DNA of 14,381 nucleotides from positions 1-14,381 of the forward strand of contig CAAGRO010000305.1 of assembly GCA_900772695.1 (NCBI GenBank). The letters are read 5' to 3'. Positions 5,121 through 12,694 of this stretch are shown piece by piece. Position 1 is the stretch's first letter. Each line of letters opens with the position of its first letter. Source of the stretch: an uncultured Oribacterium sp. (GTDB taxonomy: Bacteria > Bacillota > Clostridia > Lachnospirales > Lachnospiraceae). The notes below the pieces were generated by a model. That model saw nothing but the letters and a program-made list of their open reading frames with translations. It ran no database searches and was not told the origin of the DNA. The translations under genes and the position numbers were made by a program.

Positions 5121-7151
5121 TCAGCGGTTAATTTTAATCGCGATGCGGCTGTTCGGGTTGCTGCCTGGTTTTACGCCGGTCTTCTGCGTGCCGCTGTTCA
5201 TGCGCGCGCTGCTGCTCGGAATCGGTTTTCCGTTTACGACGAACTGGCAGACCTCTTCGTTACTGGAGGTGCGCTCGAAGAGCTGGATCACTTCTTCCGC
5301 GGAGCTGGCCTTTTCATCCGATACGCGCTTGTGAATGATGTCGACCGCTCTCTGCTCGAGCTCCGAGAGGAGCAGGTCGTCACGGCGGGTGCCCGACTTC
5401 ACGATGTCGATGGCCGGGAAGATGCGACGCTCCTGAAGCTCTCGATTCAGGACGAGCTCCATGTTACCGGTACCCTTGAACTCCTCATAGATGACATCAT
5501 CCATGCGGGAGCCGGTTTCGACGAGCGCGGTGGACAGGATCGTCAGGGATCCGCCCTCACGCATGTTGCGGGCCGCACCAAAGAAACGCTTCGGCATGTG
5601 GAGGGCCGCCGGATCGAGACCGCCCGAAAGCGTACGTCCGGATGCCGGTACCACGAGGTTATAGGCACGCGCGAGACGGGTGATGGAATCGAGCAGGATG
5701 GTGACATCCTCGCCCTGCTCCACGAGACGCTTCGCACGCTCGATCGTCATCTCAGCCACCCGCTTGTGGTGCTCCGGGACCTCATCGAAGGTCGAATAGA
5801 TGACGGTGACGAGGCCGCCCTCGACCTCTTCCTTCATGTCGGTAACCTCCTCCGGTCGCTCATCGATGAGGAGAATCAGCAGATGCATCTTCGGCTCGTT
5901 CTTCACGATAGCCTTCGCCACCTGCTTGAGCAGGGTCGTCTTACCAGCCTTCGGCGGCGATACGATCATACCACGCTGGCCCTTTCCGATCGGTGCCAGC
6001 AGGTCGAGGATACGAAGCGAGGTCGAGGTTCTCTCCCCCGGCACCTCGAGGCGGATACGCCGATTCGGGAAGATCGGAGTCAGCGACTCGAAGCTCCGCC
6101 GACGGAACATCTCGGAAAGCGGCTTGCCATTGACCGTCTCGATGTAGGAAAGCGCCGCATAGCGCTCGTTCGGATTCTTCGCCCGCGACAGACCATGGAT
6201 GACATCGCCGGTCTTCAGGCGATAACGCTTGATGATCGCCGGATTCACATAAACATCGCTGTCACCCGGCATGAAGTTATCTGAGCGCGTAAAGCCGAAG
6301 CCGTCCGGCATGACCTCGAGGATACCGCCACACGGATTACCACTCGGTGCCTTCTGGGTCTCGTTGTCGAGCTCGTCCGTCTTCTCGACGACTTCCGTCC
6401 GCGCACTCTCGCCATCATGGGCTGCCGGTGCTGCATCCGACGCTGCAGACTCGCTGTCACGCTCCATTCGCTCACCCTCACGACCTGCTGCCGCTGCACT
6501 GCTGCGACCGGCGTATGCTTTCGCGCGCCGTGCCCGGATACGCTCCGCCTGCTCGGCCAGGCTCCCCGGCTCCGCCACAGCTGCCGCGGTCTTTCCATCT
6601 GCAGGCTCCACGGCCCCGGAGGTCTCCGCTACGGCAACAGCTTCCGTCGTCTGCACTTCTGCGCTCTTCGACATCGTCATCTCCACTGTTTCGATCGTCG
6701 CAGCCTCACCGGTGTCCCCGGTCTGAGACTTTCGACCTGGTGTCGTGCGCTTCAGCTTATGCTCTTCTACTGTCGCTGTCTTCGGCTTTCGTCCGCGGGT
6801 TGTACGCTTCGGTGCGCTTTCTTCTCCGCCTTCCAGAATCTCCAGGCCTTCTTCCGCCTTCGGCTTCCGGGCACGGGTCGTTCGCTTCGGTTTACTCTCT
6901 TCGGCCACCGGAGCTGTCTCTGCAGCTTCTTCTGTCTTCGGCTTCCGCGCACGCGTCGTGCGCTTCGGCTTACTTTCTTCGGTCACCGAAGCCAGCTCTG
7001 CACCTTCCTCTGTCTTCACCTTGCGTGCTCGGGTAGTACGCTTCGGCTTACTCTCTTCTACTGCCGGAACCGCCTCTGCACCTTCTTCTGTCTTCGGCTT
7101 CCGTCCTCTCGGCTTACGCTCGACTGCTGACTTTTTCTCTTCTTCTGCCAT
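5121..7151 (-). CDS. rho: Transcription termination factor Rho, with long basic repeat-bearing N-terminus
   Basis: Rho is a hexameric RNA-dependent ATPase that ends transcription in the cytoplasm. The core is complete: the OB-fold RNA-binding domain starts at GGILEVMPDGFGFTRSDNF (about 275-294), Walker A is PPKAGKTT (399-406), the Walker B region is LLILLIDERPEEV (424-436), and DSITRLARAYN (488-498) and GGLDPAALHMPKRFF follow. I chose the ATG at 7151 (676 residues) because GGAGGCAGT precedes it; the ATG at 7181 has no site. The length far exceeds the usual 420-ish residues because about 270 residues precede the OB fold. These hold KRTTRARK-type repeats and then an Ala/Glu-rich stretch. I see no clear Rho_N helical domain. 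A leader of about 300 nt precedes the gene. Confidence 0.96.
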   Translation of the reverse strand: MAEEEKKSAVERKPRGRKPKTEEGAEAVPAVEESKPKRTTRARKVKTEEGAELASVTEESKPKRTTRARKPKTEEAAETAPVAEESKPKRTTRARKPKAEEGLEILEGGEESAPKRTTRGRKPKTATVEEHKLKRTTPGRKSQTGDTGEAATIETVEMTMSKSAEVQTTEAVAVAETSGAVEPADGKTAAAVAEPGSLAEQAERIRARRAKAYAGRSSAAAAGREGERMERDSESAASDAAPAAHDGESARTEVVEKTDELDNETQKAPSGNPCGGILEVMPDGFGFTRSDNFMPGDSDVYVNPAIIKRYRLKTGDVIHGLSRAKNPNERYAALSYIETVNGKPLSEMFRRRSFESLTPIFPNRRIRLEVPGERTSTSLRILDLLAPIGKGQRGMIVSPPKAGKTTLLKQVAKAIVKNEPKMHLLILLIDERPEEVTDMKEEVEGGLVTVIYSTFDEVPEHHKRVAEMTIERAKRLVEQGEDVTILLDSITRLARAYNLVVPASGRTLSGGLDPAALHMPKRFFGAARNMREGGSLTILSTALVETGSRMDDVIYEEFKGTGNMELVLNRELQERRIFPAIDIVKSGTRRDDLLLSELEQRAVDIIHKRVSDEKASSAEEVIQLFERTSSNEEVCQFVVNGKPIPSSSARMNSGTQKTGVKPGSNPNSRIAIKINR
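6729..7060 (-). repeat. 78-bp coding repeats in rho
   Basis: Within the N-terminal extension of Rho, KRTTRARK-like blocks start at residues 37, 63, 89 and 115, exactly 26 codons apart. A fifth, diverged copy (KRTTPGRK) follows after 19 codons. Each block is followed by an acidic linker such as KTEEGAE. The repeat is visible at both protein and DNA level and may vary in copy number between strains. Confidence 0.8.
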
Positions 7152-7162
7152 ACTGCCTCCAT

Positions 7163-7181
7163 ATGGTTTCTCTGAAACCAT
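7163..7181 (-). promoter_or_regulatory. Hairpin just upstream of the rho ribosome binding site
   Basis: ATGGTTTC-AGA-GAAACCAT is a perfect 8-bp stem with a 3-base loop. Only three bases separate it from the GGAGG of rho, so it could affect ribosome access or leader stability. It is too weak and lacks a T tract, so it is not a terminator. Confidence 0.5.
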
Positions 7182-7456
7182 GCTATATCTACGGAAACGT
7201 TCCGCTGTTTACTTTTTCTGTCACCTGAAAGCTGTGCCAGCTGTGTTCGTCCTCTGTCAGATGCATACTGGAATACATGTCGAAATCAGGTCAGCGCACA
7301 GCAGATACGACACAGCTTCCGCGCATACCTGTACTGTTAATGTATAAAACTCTATCTTAAAAATCTGGAATTCATGGATACGGGAAAGACCGTTCCGGAA
7401 ATCATCGATTTGAAATCATGTTCGTTAAACGAAGAAATTAGGAAAATCGTAAACTA

Positions 7457-7485
7457 AGTATAACAACCGCGCCCTTGTAACGCAA
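7457..7485 (-). promoter_or_regulatory. Promoter of rho (extended -10)
   Basis: On the minus strand TTGCGT (7480-7485) and TATACT (7457-7462) are 17 bases apart, and TGT directly before the -10 makes it an extended -10 (TGTTATACT). Transcription would start near 7450, giving a leader of about 300 nt. No other gene lies in that stretch. The leader holds a possible long-range stem between 7311-7320 and 7227-7236 and the hairpin at 7163-7181. Confidence 0.6.
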
Positions 7486-7503
7486 GTTTCATTTTGTTAT
7501 ACT
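7475..7503 (+). promoter_or_regulatory. Promoter of the Ig-like membrane protein gene (extended -10)
   Basis: TTGTAA (7475-7480) and TATACT (7498-7503) are 17 bases apart, with TGT before the -10 (TGTTATACT). It faces away from the rho promoter; the two -35 boxes touch at 7480. The start point would be near 7510, giving a leader of about 120 nt. Confidence 0.68.
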
Positions 7504-7535
7504 AGCGGCACAGTGGGTCTTCGATGCGCGAATGC

Positions 7536-7568
7536 GCTGGATATGTACGGATTGAGCACATATCCAGC
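7536..7568 (+). promoter_or_regulatory. Perfect 11-bp hairpin in the 5' leader of the Ig-like protein gene
   Basis: GCTGGATATGT (7536-7546) and ACATATCCAGC (7558-7568) pair perfectly around an 11-base loop. No T run follows, so it is not an intrinsic terminator. It lies between the promoter and the start codon and could be a protein binding site or an mRNA stability element. No known riboswitch pattern was recognised. Confidence 0.5.
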
Positions 7569-7630
7569 CATCACTACGTGTATCATCACAGTGCAGCCCC
7601 TGTCCCAAATTCAGTAAAAAGAAGGTTATT

Positions 7631-8293
7631 ATGGCGAAAAACTATAGATCCACCCCGGGTCCGTCGCTTCGCTACGACGCCCGTGGACAACTCATAAAAA
7701 ATAAACCGAAGTCCCGTGTTCTGCACTTCATCCTCTGCTATCTGCTTCCGTACCTGATCATCAACGGACTGATTCTCCTCTTCGTGATTCAGCAGCCGAC
7801 GATCGAGACGACGGAACCGGACACGAAGGATTACCAGAGTGCCAGCATCGATATCAAGGTCGATTCCCTGGTGCCGCTGAAGTCGCTGACCGCGACGATG
7901 GATGGTGCAGAGCTTCCGCTCGAGAAGTCCGGCTCGATCTGGACCACCGATGTCACGAAGAACGGAACCCTGACCCTGAACGCAAAGTCCATCAACGGCA
8001 TGTCGAAGACGACCTATGTACAGATCAATCTCCTCGACGACGTCGGTCCGACCGTCGATGAAGAGTCCGTCAATCTCGGTGCCGGCTACCTCGAGTTCAC
8101 CGTTTCCGACACCCAGTCCGGTGTGAACTGGGATTCGATCTACGGTGTCGATTCCCTCGGCAATAACGTGAAGCCGACCGATATCAATAAGCAGACCGGT
8201 CGCATCACCTTCTCCATGGCCGGCGACGCCATCACCGTCTATATCCGCGACCTCGCCGACAACGAGAGCTCCGCGAACTTCTCTGTAAATTAG
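7631..8293 (+). CDS. Single-pass membrane protein with two Ig-like extracellular repeats, function unknown
   Basis: A 220-residue protein with a basic cytoplasmic N-terminus (1-29), one hydrophobic span at about 30-53 (VLHFILCYLLPYLIINGLIL) and an external C-terminal part. The external part looks like two beta-sandwich repeats, about 68-133 and 134-220. The second has the pattern of bacterial Ig-like domains: DDVGPTV, VSDTQSGVN, DSLGNNV and RDLADNES. No enzyme motif, lipobox or sortase motif is seen. The ATG at 7631 follows AGAAGGTTATT. It is the only plus-strand gene, read divergently from rho and ended by the terminator at 8299-8327. A surface adhesion or scaffold role is a guess; I do not recognise a named family. 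Confidence 0.8.
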   Translation: MAKNYRSTPGPSLRYDARGQLIKNKPKSRVLHFILCYLLPYLIINGLILLFVIQQPTIETTEPDTKDYQSASIDIKVDSLVPLKSLTATMDGAELPLEKSGSIWTTDVTKNGTLTLNAKSINGMSKTTYVQINLLDDVGPTVDEESVNLGAGYLEFTVSDTQSGVNWDSIYGVDSLGNNVKPTDINKQTGRITFSMAGDAITVYIRDLADNESSANFSVN

Positions 8294-8298
8294 TATTC

Positions 8299-8327
8299 AA
8301 AAAGCTGGTCGATCGACCAGCTTTTTT
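8299..8327. terminator. Bidirectional terminator between the Ig-like protein gene and malQ
   Basis: AAAAAGCTGGTC-GATC-GACCAGCTTTTT is a perfect palindrome with T runs on both strands (TTTTTTT on plus, AAAAA giving Ts on minus). It follows the plus-strand stop by 6 bases and the minus-strand malQ stop by 8, so it can serve both converging units. Confidence 0.93.
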
Positions 8328-8334
8328 TGTATCC

Positions 8335-10011
8335 TTATTCTTCCTCGCTCTCCGCCGTCGGCTTCTCCGGCGCCTCCTGGAAACGATCATAGGTGCGCAG
8401 GATGCCGCAGATCACCTGCTTCTCATGCTCAGTGAAGGCATCCTCCGTCATGCGCCACTGCCAGTTCTGACCGGAGGTACCCGGCTGGTTGATGCGTGCC
8501 TCGCCGCCGAGGCCGAGGTAATCCCCTGCCGGCACGATCACGGTATCCGCGATGGACGCCATCGCACGCTTGATCAGCAGCTCCGGCATCGCATTCCAGT
8601 CGTTACCGGAACGGCTCATGTACTGATACATATAGTCCCGCTGCCAGTCCGGGATCGTCTCGAACCAGTGGCGAAGGGTGTCGTTATCATGCGTACCCGT
8701 ATAGCAGACACAGTTCGGGGTGGTGAAGTTGTGCGGCAGATAAGCATTGCCCGCACCCGAATCCCAGGCGAACTGCAGCACCTTCATGCCCGGGAAGCCG
8801 GTCTCCGCCATCAGCTTCCGGACCTCATCGGTGATGACACCGAGATCCTCCGCGATAATCGGCAGCTTCTTCGTACCGAAGTGCTGGTACATCGCGCGGA
8901 ACAGTCCCATGCCCGGGCCCTTGACCCACGCACCGTTTTCCGCCGTGTCATCGCCGAACGGCACCGCATAGTAGGCCTCGAAGCCACGGAAATGGTCGAC
9001 ACGGAGACAGTCGTACATCGAGAGGCAATACTCCATGCGCGCACACCACCAGGCATAGTTCGTCTTCTTATGCGCCGCCCAGTTATAGAGCGGGTTGCCC
9101 CAGAGCTGACCGGTCGCGGAGAAAGCATCTGGCGGAACCCCCGCTACCTTCGAAGGATGGCCGTCCTTCGTGTACTGGAAGAGCTCGCGATGCGCCCAGG
9201 CATCTGCCGAATCCGGTGCGCAGTAGATCGGGATATCCCCGAGGATCTCGATGCCCCTCGCCGCCGCGTAGGCACGAAGCGCCGCCCACTGCTTGTTAAA
9301 CTCATACTGCACGAAGGCGTAGAACGCCACCTCGTCCGCATGCTCCGCACGGAATGCAGCCACCGCCTTCGGATCGCAGTCCCGCAGCGCCTCCGGCCAG
9401 ACATCCCAGCTCGCGCCGGAAAGTGAATCCTTGATCGCCATGAAGACGCAGTACTCGACGGTCTCCGGACGAAGCTCCGCGAAGAGCCCCTCGACGTCGC
9501 CGCCCTGCTCCTTGAAATGCGTAAAGGCGAGCTTCAGCGCCTTATTCTTGCTGCTGTAGAGCCTCCCATAGTTGACGCGTTCAATGCTGTCGACCGGCAC
9601 ACCTGCCTCCTGCCGTACATCAGCCGGCTGCTTCAGCCAGCGACGAAGGTCGCGGAACGCCAGATCCTGACGCTTCTTTTCATCCTGTCCGACCTCGGCA
9701 CGGGTGAGTGCTGCATAGTCGACCGCATCACCGAAATCAAATTCCTCCGGATCCGCGAGCTCCTCTGCGCTCAGCAGTCCCTCCTCGACCAGCAGGTCGA
9801 GGTCCACGAAATACGGATTTCCCGCGAAGGCAGAAAACGCCTGGTACGGCGAATCGCCGAAGCCCGTCGGGCCCATCGGCAGGATCTGCCAGACCTTATT
9901 TCCGGTCTCACATAATAAATCGATAAAACGATATGCTTCCTCACCGAGTGTTCCGATGCCGTACTTTCCCGGCAGCGAGAACACCGGCATCAAAATGCCT
10001 GCTTTTTTCAC
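8335..10011 (-). CDS. malQ: 4-alpha-glucanotransferase (amylomaltase, GH77)
   Basis: MalQ moves alpha-1,4-glucan segments between maltodextrins in the cytoplasm, freeing glucose and building longer chains. The three catalytic residues are in place: D339 in CLRVDHFRGF (nucleophile), E388 in IIAEDLG (acid/base) and D442 in GTHDNDT. The N-terminus has the usual GILMPVFSLPGKYGIGTLG. I chose GTG at 10011 (558 residues, start VKKAGILMP) because AGGAGG lies 9 bases before it. The ATG at 10029 has no site and would place AGGAGG inside the gene; TTG at 10017 is too close. The last gene of the glycogen operon, it lies 80 bases after glgB with a hairpin between, and ends in a shared terminator. Product is certain; the start is probable. 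Confidence 0.96.
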   Translation of the reverse strand: MKKAGILMPVFSLPGKYGIGTLGEEAYRFIDLLCETGNKVWQILPMGPTGFGDSPYQAFSAFAGNPYFVDLDLLVEEGLLSAEELADPEEFDFGDAVDYAALTRAEVGQDEKKRQDLAFRDLRRWLKQPADVRQEAGVPVDSIERVNYGRLYSSKNKALKLAFTHFKEQGGDVEGLFAELRPETVEYCVFMAIKDSLSGASWDVWPEALRDCDPKAVAAFRAEHADEVAFYAFVQYEFNKQWAALRAYAAARGIEILGDIPIYCAPDSADAWAHRELFQYTKDGHPSKVAGVPPDAFSATGQLWGNPLYNWAAHKKTNYAWWCARMEYCLSMYDCLRVDHFRGFEAYYAVPFGDDTAENGAWVKGPGMGLFRAMYQHFGTKKLPIIAEDLGVITDEVRKLMAETGFPGMKVLQFAWDSGAGNAYLPHNFTTPNCVCYTGTHDNDTLRHWFETIPDWQRDYMYQYMSRSGNDWNAMPELLIKRAMASIADTVIVPAGDYLGLGGEARINQPGTSGQNWQWRMTEDAFTEHEKQVICGILRTYDRFQEAPEKPTAESEEE

Positions 10012-10043
10012 TCTCAAGCCCCTCCTCATGTCAGAGAATGCCA

Positions 10044-10081
10044 CACGGCCCGCCCCTTCCTGCGGGTCGTGGGCCTTTTTT
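10044..10081 (+). terminator. Intercistronic hairpin between glgB and malQ, terminator-like on the plus strand
   Basis: CACGGCCCGC (10044-10053) pairs with GCGGGTCGTG (10062-10071), and GGCC plus TTTTTT (10076-10081) follows on the plus strand. Read as plus-strand RNA it looks like an intrinsic terminator. However, both flanking genes run on the minus strand, where the hairpin is preceded by As and no T run follows. It may stop antisense RNA, or act as a processing or stability element in the glgB-malQ mRNA. Confidence 0.5.
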
Positions 10082-10091
10082 CAACGTCCGA

Positions 10092-12677
10092 TCAGCCCTT
10101 GCGACGCTTCGTCAGCTTCTGGTCGAGTGCAGCCTTCTGCACGCTCTTCCGCTGTGCGGAGGCCTTCGTGCCCGTCGACTTCGCGGCCGGCTTCTTCGGC
10201 TCGGCCTTCGCTGCCTCGACGGCCTGCGCTGCCGCCGCCTTCGCCTCGGTCATCTGCTTCGGCACCGTCGTCTTTTTCCGGGTCGTCTTCTTCACACTGA
10301 CGGCCTCGACCTTCTCTTCCGACGCCGTCTTCTTCGCCGTCGTCTTCTTCGCGGTACCGCTCTTCGCAGCGGTCTTCTTCGCGGCTGCCTTCTTCGCTTC
10401 CGTCGCCTTCGGTACCGGCTCTGCGCATGGTGTCAGCTGGTAGATGGTGGTCGACATCGCTGGGATCTCGAGATCCACGGCGTAGTTCCGCTCATCCCAG
10501 TCGGCCTTCACCGCCTTGTGTGCCGTGCGCTTCACGGCACCGCTTCCACCGTACTTCTTATCATCACTCGAGATGAGGGACTTCGCGGAGCACATGAACG
10601 GAACACCGACACGGAACTTCGGATGGGCGACATTGTCAAAGTTCGATACCACGAGAAGGGTTTCCTCCGGCTTCTCGGTCTTTCGCACGAACATCACCAT
10701 GGACTCCTCCTGGTAGGAGCAGTTGATCCACTCGAAGCCGTCCGTGACGTAATCCTGCTGCCAGAGCGCCGGATGTGTCCGGTAGACCGCATTGAGATCC
10801 CGTACGAAGTCCTGGACGCCCTCGTGTACCGGATACTCGAGCAGATTCCACTCGAGCTCCTGGTTCTCGGACCACTCGTCATACTGCGCGAAGTCCTGAC
10901 CCATGAAGAGAAGCTTCTTGCCCGGATGCGTCCAGAAGTAGCCATAGGCGGCACGCAGGTTCTGTGCCTTCTCCTCGAAGGTCTCGCCCGGCATCTTCCC
11001 GAGCATCGAGCCCTTGCCATGCACGACCTCGTCATGTGAGAGTACGAGCATGAAGTCCTCGGAGTAGTTATAAATCATGGAGAAGGTGAGCTGGTTATAG
11101 CTGCCCTTCCGGAAGAACGGATCGGTGCTCATGTAGCTGAGGAAGTCATTCATGAAGCCCATGTTCCATTTGAGGTCGAAGCCGAGGCCGTCCTGCTCGA
11201 CGTCACCGGTGATGTTCGGCCATGCCGTGGACTCCTCTGCGATGAGCAGGGTGCCCGGGAAGCGCTTGTGGAACTGCGAGTTCAGATGCTTCAGGAACTC
11301 CACCGCATCGAGGTTCTCGTTGCCGCCGTAGATGTTCCGCGGTGCGTCCTCGCCCTGACGACCGTAGTCGAGGTAGAGCATGGAGGCCACGGCATCCATA
11401 CGGATACCATCGGCATGATAGCGGTCTGCCCAGAACATCGCACTGCCGATAAGGAAGTTCGACACCTCATTCTTCCGGTAGTTGAAGGTCAGGGTGCCCC
11501 AGTGCGGATGGCTCGCGAGACGTGGATCCGGATTCTCATAGAGTCCCGATCCATCGAACTGTGCAAGACCCCAGCTGTCCCGCGGGAAGTGCGCCGGTAC
11601 CCAGTCGAGGATGGCGCCGATGCCGGCCTCATGCATGTAGTTCATGAAGTACATGAAGTCCTCCGGGGTGCCGTAGCGGCTCGTCGGTGCGTAGTAGCCG
11701 GTCACCTGATAGCCCCAGCTGGCATCGAGCGGATGCTCCATCACCGGCATGAGCTCGACATGCGTATAGCCCTCCTGCTTCACATACTCCGCAACCTTCA
11801 CCGCGAGCTCACGGTAGTTGTAGAACTCGGAGCCGAGCTGCGTGGTCCCATCCTCATTGACGGCCTGCTGCTTCCGTGCGAAGGAGCCGAGGTGCAGCTC
11901 GTAGACCGACATCGCTTCTTCCTTGATGCCGGCGACACCACGCTCCGCCTTCTGCTGCTGCCATGCCGCATCCGTCCACGCAAACTGTCCGATGTCTTCC
12001 ACGATGGAAGCATTGCCCGGACGAAGCTCGAAGCCGAAGGCATACGGGTCGATCTTCAGGAACGGCTCCTGGTGGTGACACTTGATTTCATACTTATAGA
12101 GGCTGCCCGGGGTGAGGTGCGGGATGAACAGCTCGAACACACCGGAATCACCGAGACGCTGCATCATGTGGCGACGTCCATCCCAGAGGTTGAAGTCGCC
12201 GACGACAGAAACACGCTCTGCATTCGGTGCCCATACGGAGAACGCGACACCATCGACGCCGTTGATACGGATCGGATGTGCGCCCATCTTCTCATAGATG
12301 TCATACCAGATGCCGCCCTGATACTTCTTGATATCGCGGTCGGTATAGGTCGACGGGAAGGCGTACGGGTCCTCGCTGTCCTCCGTCGTGTCGTTGTCAT
12401 AGGTGATGTGGTAGGTATACGCCGGAAGCGCCTCGTTCCAGGCCTCCTCCATCGGCAGGAGGATCGCGAAGAAGCCGGCCTCATCGACGAGCTCCATCGG
12501 ATAGCGCTGTCCGCCGAGCACGAGCTCGATCGATTTCGCGGTCGGCACGAAGCTCTGCACCAGCAGTCCCTCCGGGATGATGTGCGCACCGAGGATCTTC
12601 TTCGGGTTCGCGGTTTCCGCGTAGGTGACGTCCTCCACCTCCGCCCAGTTCATGATCTCTTCTAATCTCTCATTCAT
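10092..12677 (-). CDS. glgB: 1,4-alpha-glucan branching enzyme (GH13) with histone-like C-terminal tail
   Basis: GlgB cuts alpha-1,4 chains and rejoins them as alpha-1,6 branches in glycogen. An N1 domain covers about 20-110. The CBM48 domain includes GVAFSVWAPNAERVSVVGDF (143-162). The GH13 barrel is intact: DWVPAHF (358-364), nucleophile D428 in GIRMDAVAS, acid/base E481 in LLIAEES and D549 in LSHDEVVHG. The beta domain ends near 750 (TTIYQLTP). The last 110 residues (752-861) are an unusual Lys/Ala/Thr-rich tail (AKKAAAKKTAAKSG, AKKTTAKKTAS, KKTTRKKTT) resembling histone H1-like tails and likely disordered. The total of 861 residues compares with about 630-750 in the family. The ATG at 12677 follows AAGGAGATAAAGC. 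It lies 17 bases after the GlgX-like gene and heads toward malQ, one operon. Confidence 0.96.
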   Translation of the reverse strand: MNERLEEIMNWAEVEDVTYAETANPKKILGAHIIPEGLLVQSFVPTAKSIELVLGGQRYPMELVDEAGFFAILLPMEEAWNEALPAYTYHITYDNDTTEDSEDPYAFPSTYTDRDIKKYQGGIWYDIYEKMGAHPIRINGVDGVAFSVWAPNAERVSVVGDFNLWDGRRHMMQRLGDSGVFELFIPHLTPGSLYKYEIKCHHQEPFLKIDPYAFGFELRPGNASIVEDIGQFAWTDAAWQQQKAERGVAGIKEEAMSVYELHLGSFARKQQAVNEDGTTQLGSEFYNYRELAVKVAEYVKQEGYTHVELMPVMEHPLDASWGYQVTGYYAPTSRYGTPEDFMYFMNYMHEAGIGAILDWVPAHFPRDSWGLAQFDGSGLYENPDPRLASHPHWGTLTFNYRKNEVSNFLIGSAMFWADRYHADGIRMDAVASMLYLDYGRQGEDAPRNIYGGNENLDAVEFLKHLNSQFHKRFPGTLLIAEESTAWPNITGDVEQDGLGFDLKWNMGFMNDFLSYMSTDPFFRKGSYNQLTFSMIYNYSEDFMLVLSHDEVVHGKGSMLGKMPGETFEEKAQNLRAAYGYFWTHPGKKLLFMGQDFAQYDEWSENQELEWNLLEYPVHEGVQDFVRDLNAVYRTHPALWQQDYVTDGFEWINCSYQEESMVMFVRKTEKPEETLLVVSNFDNVAHPKFRVGVPFMCSAKSLISSDDKKYGGSGAVKRTAHKAVKADWDERNYAVDLEIPAMSTTIYQLTPCAEPVPKATEAKKAAAKKTAAKSGTAKKTTAKKTASEEKVEAVSVKKTTRKKTTVPKQMTEAKAAAAQAVEAAKAEPKKPAAKSTGTKASAQRKSVQKAALDQKLTKRRKG

Positions 12678-12694
12678 GCTTTATCTCCTTCATC

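Noticed and set aside
5019..6284. 421-codon plus-strand open frame opposite rho
   Set aside because: Lies antisense to the conserved Rho core and begins inside the rho terminator; no recognisable domain.
7511..7630. Riboswitch ahead of the Ig-like protein gene
   Set aside because: Only a simple hairpin is present; no known riboswitch core motif was recognised and the gene is not a metabolic target.
8425..9426. 333-codon plus-strand open frame opposite malQ
   Set aside because: Antisense to intact MalQ catalytic regions; Arg/His/Ile-rich shadow composition.
11268..12665. 465-codon plus-strand open frame opposite glgB
   Set aside because: Antisense shadow in GC-rich DNA; composition biased and no motif or start signal.
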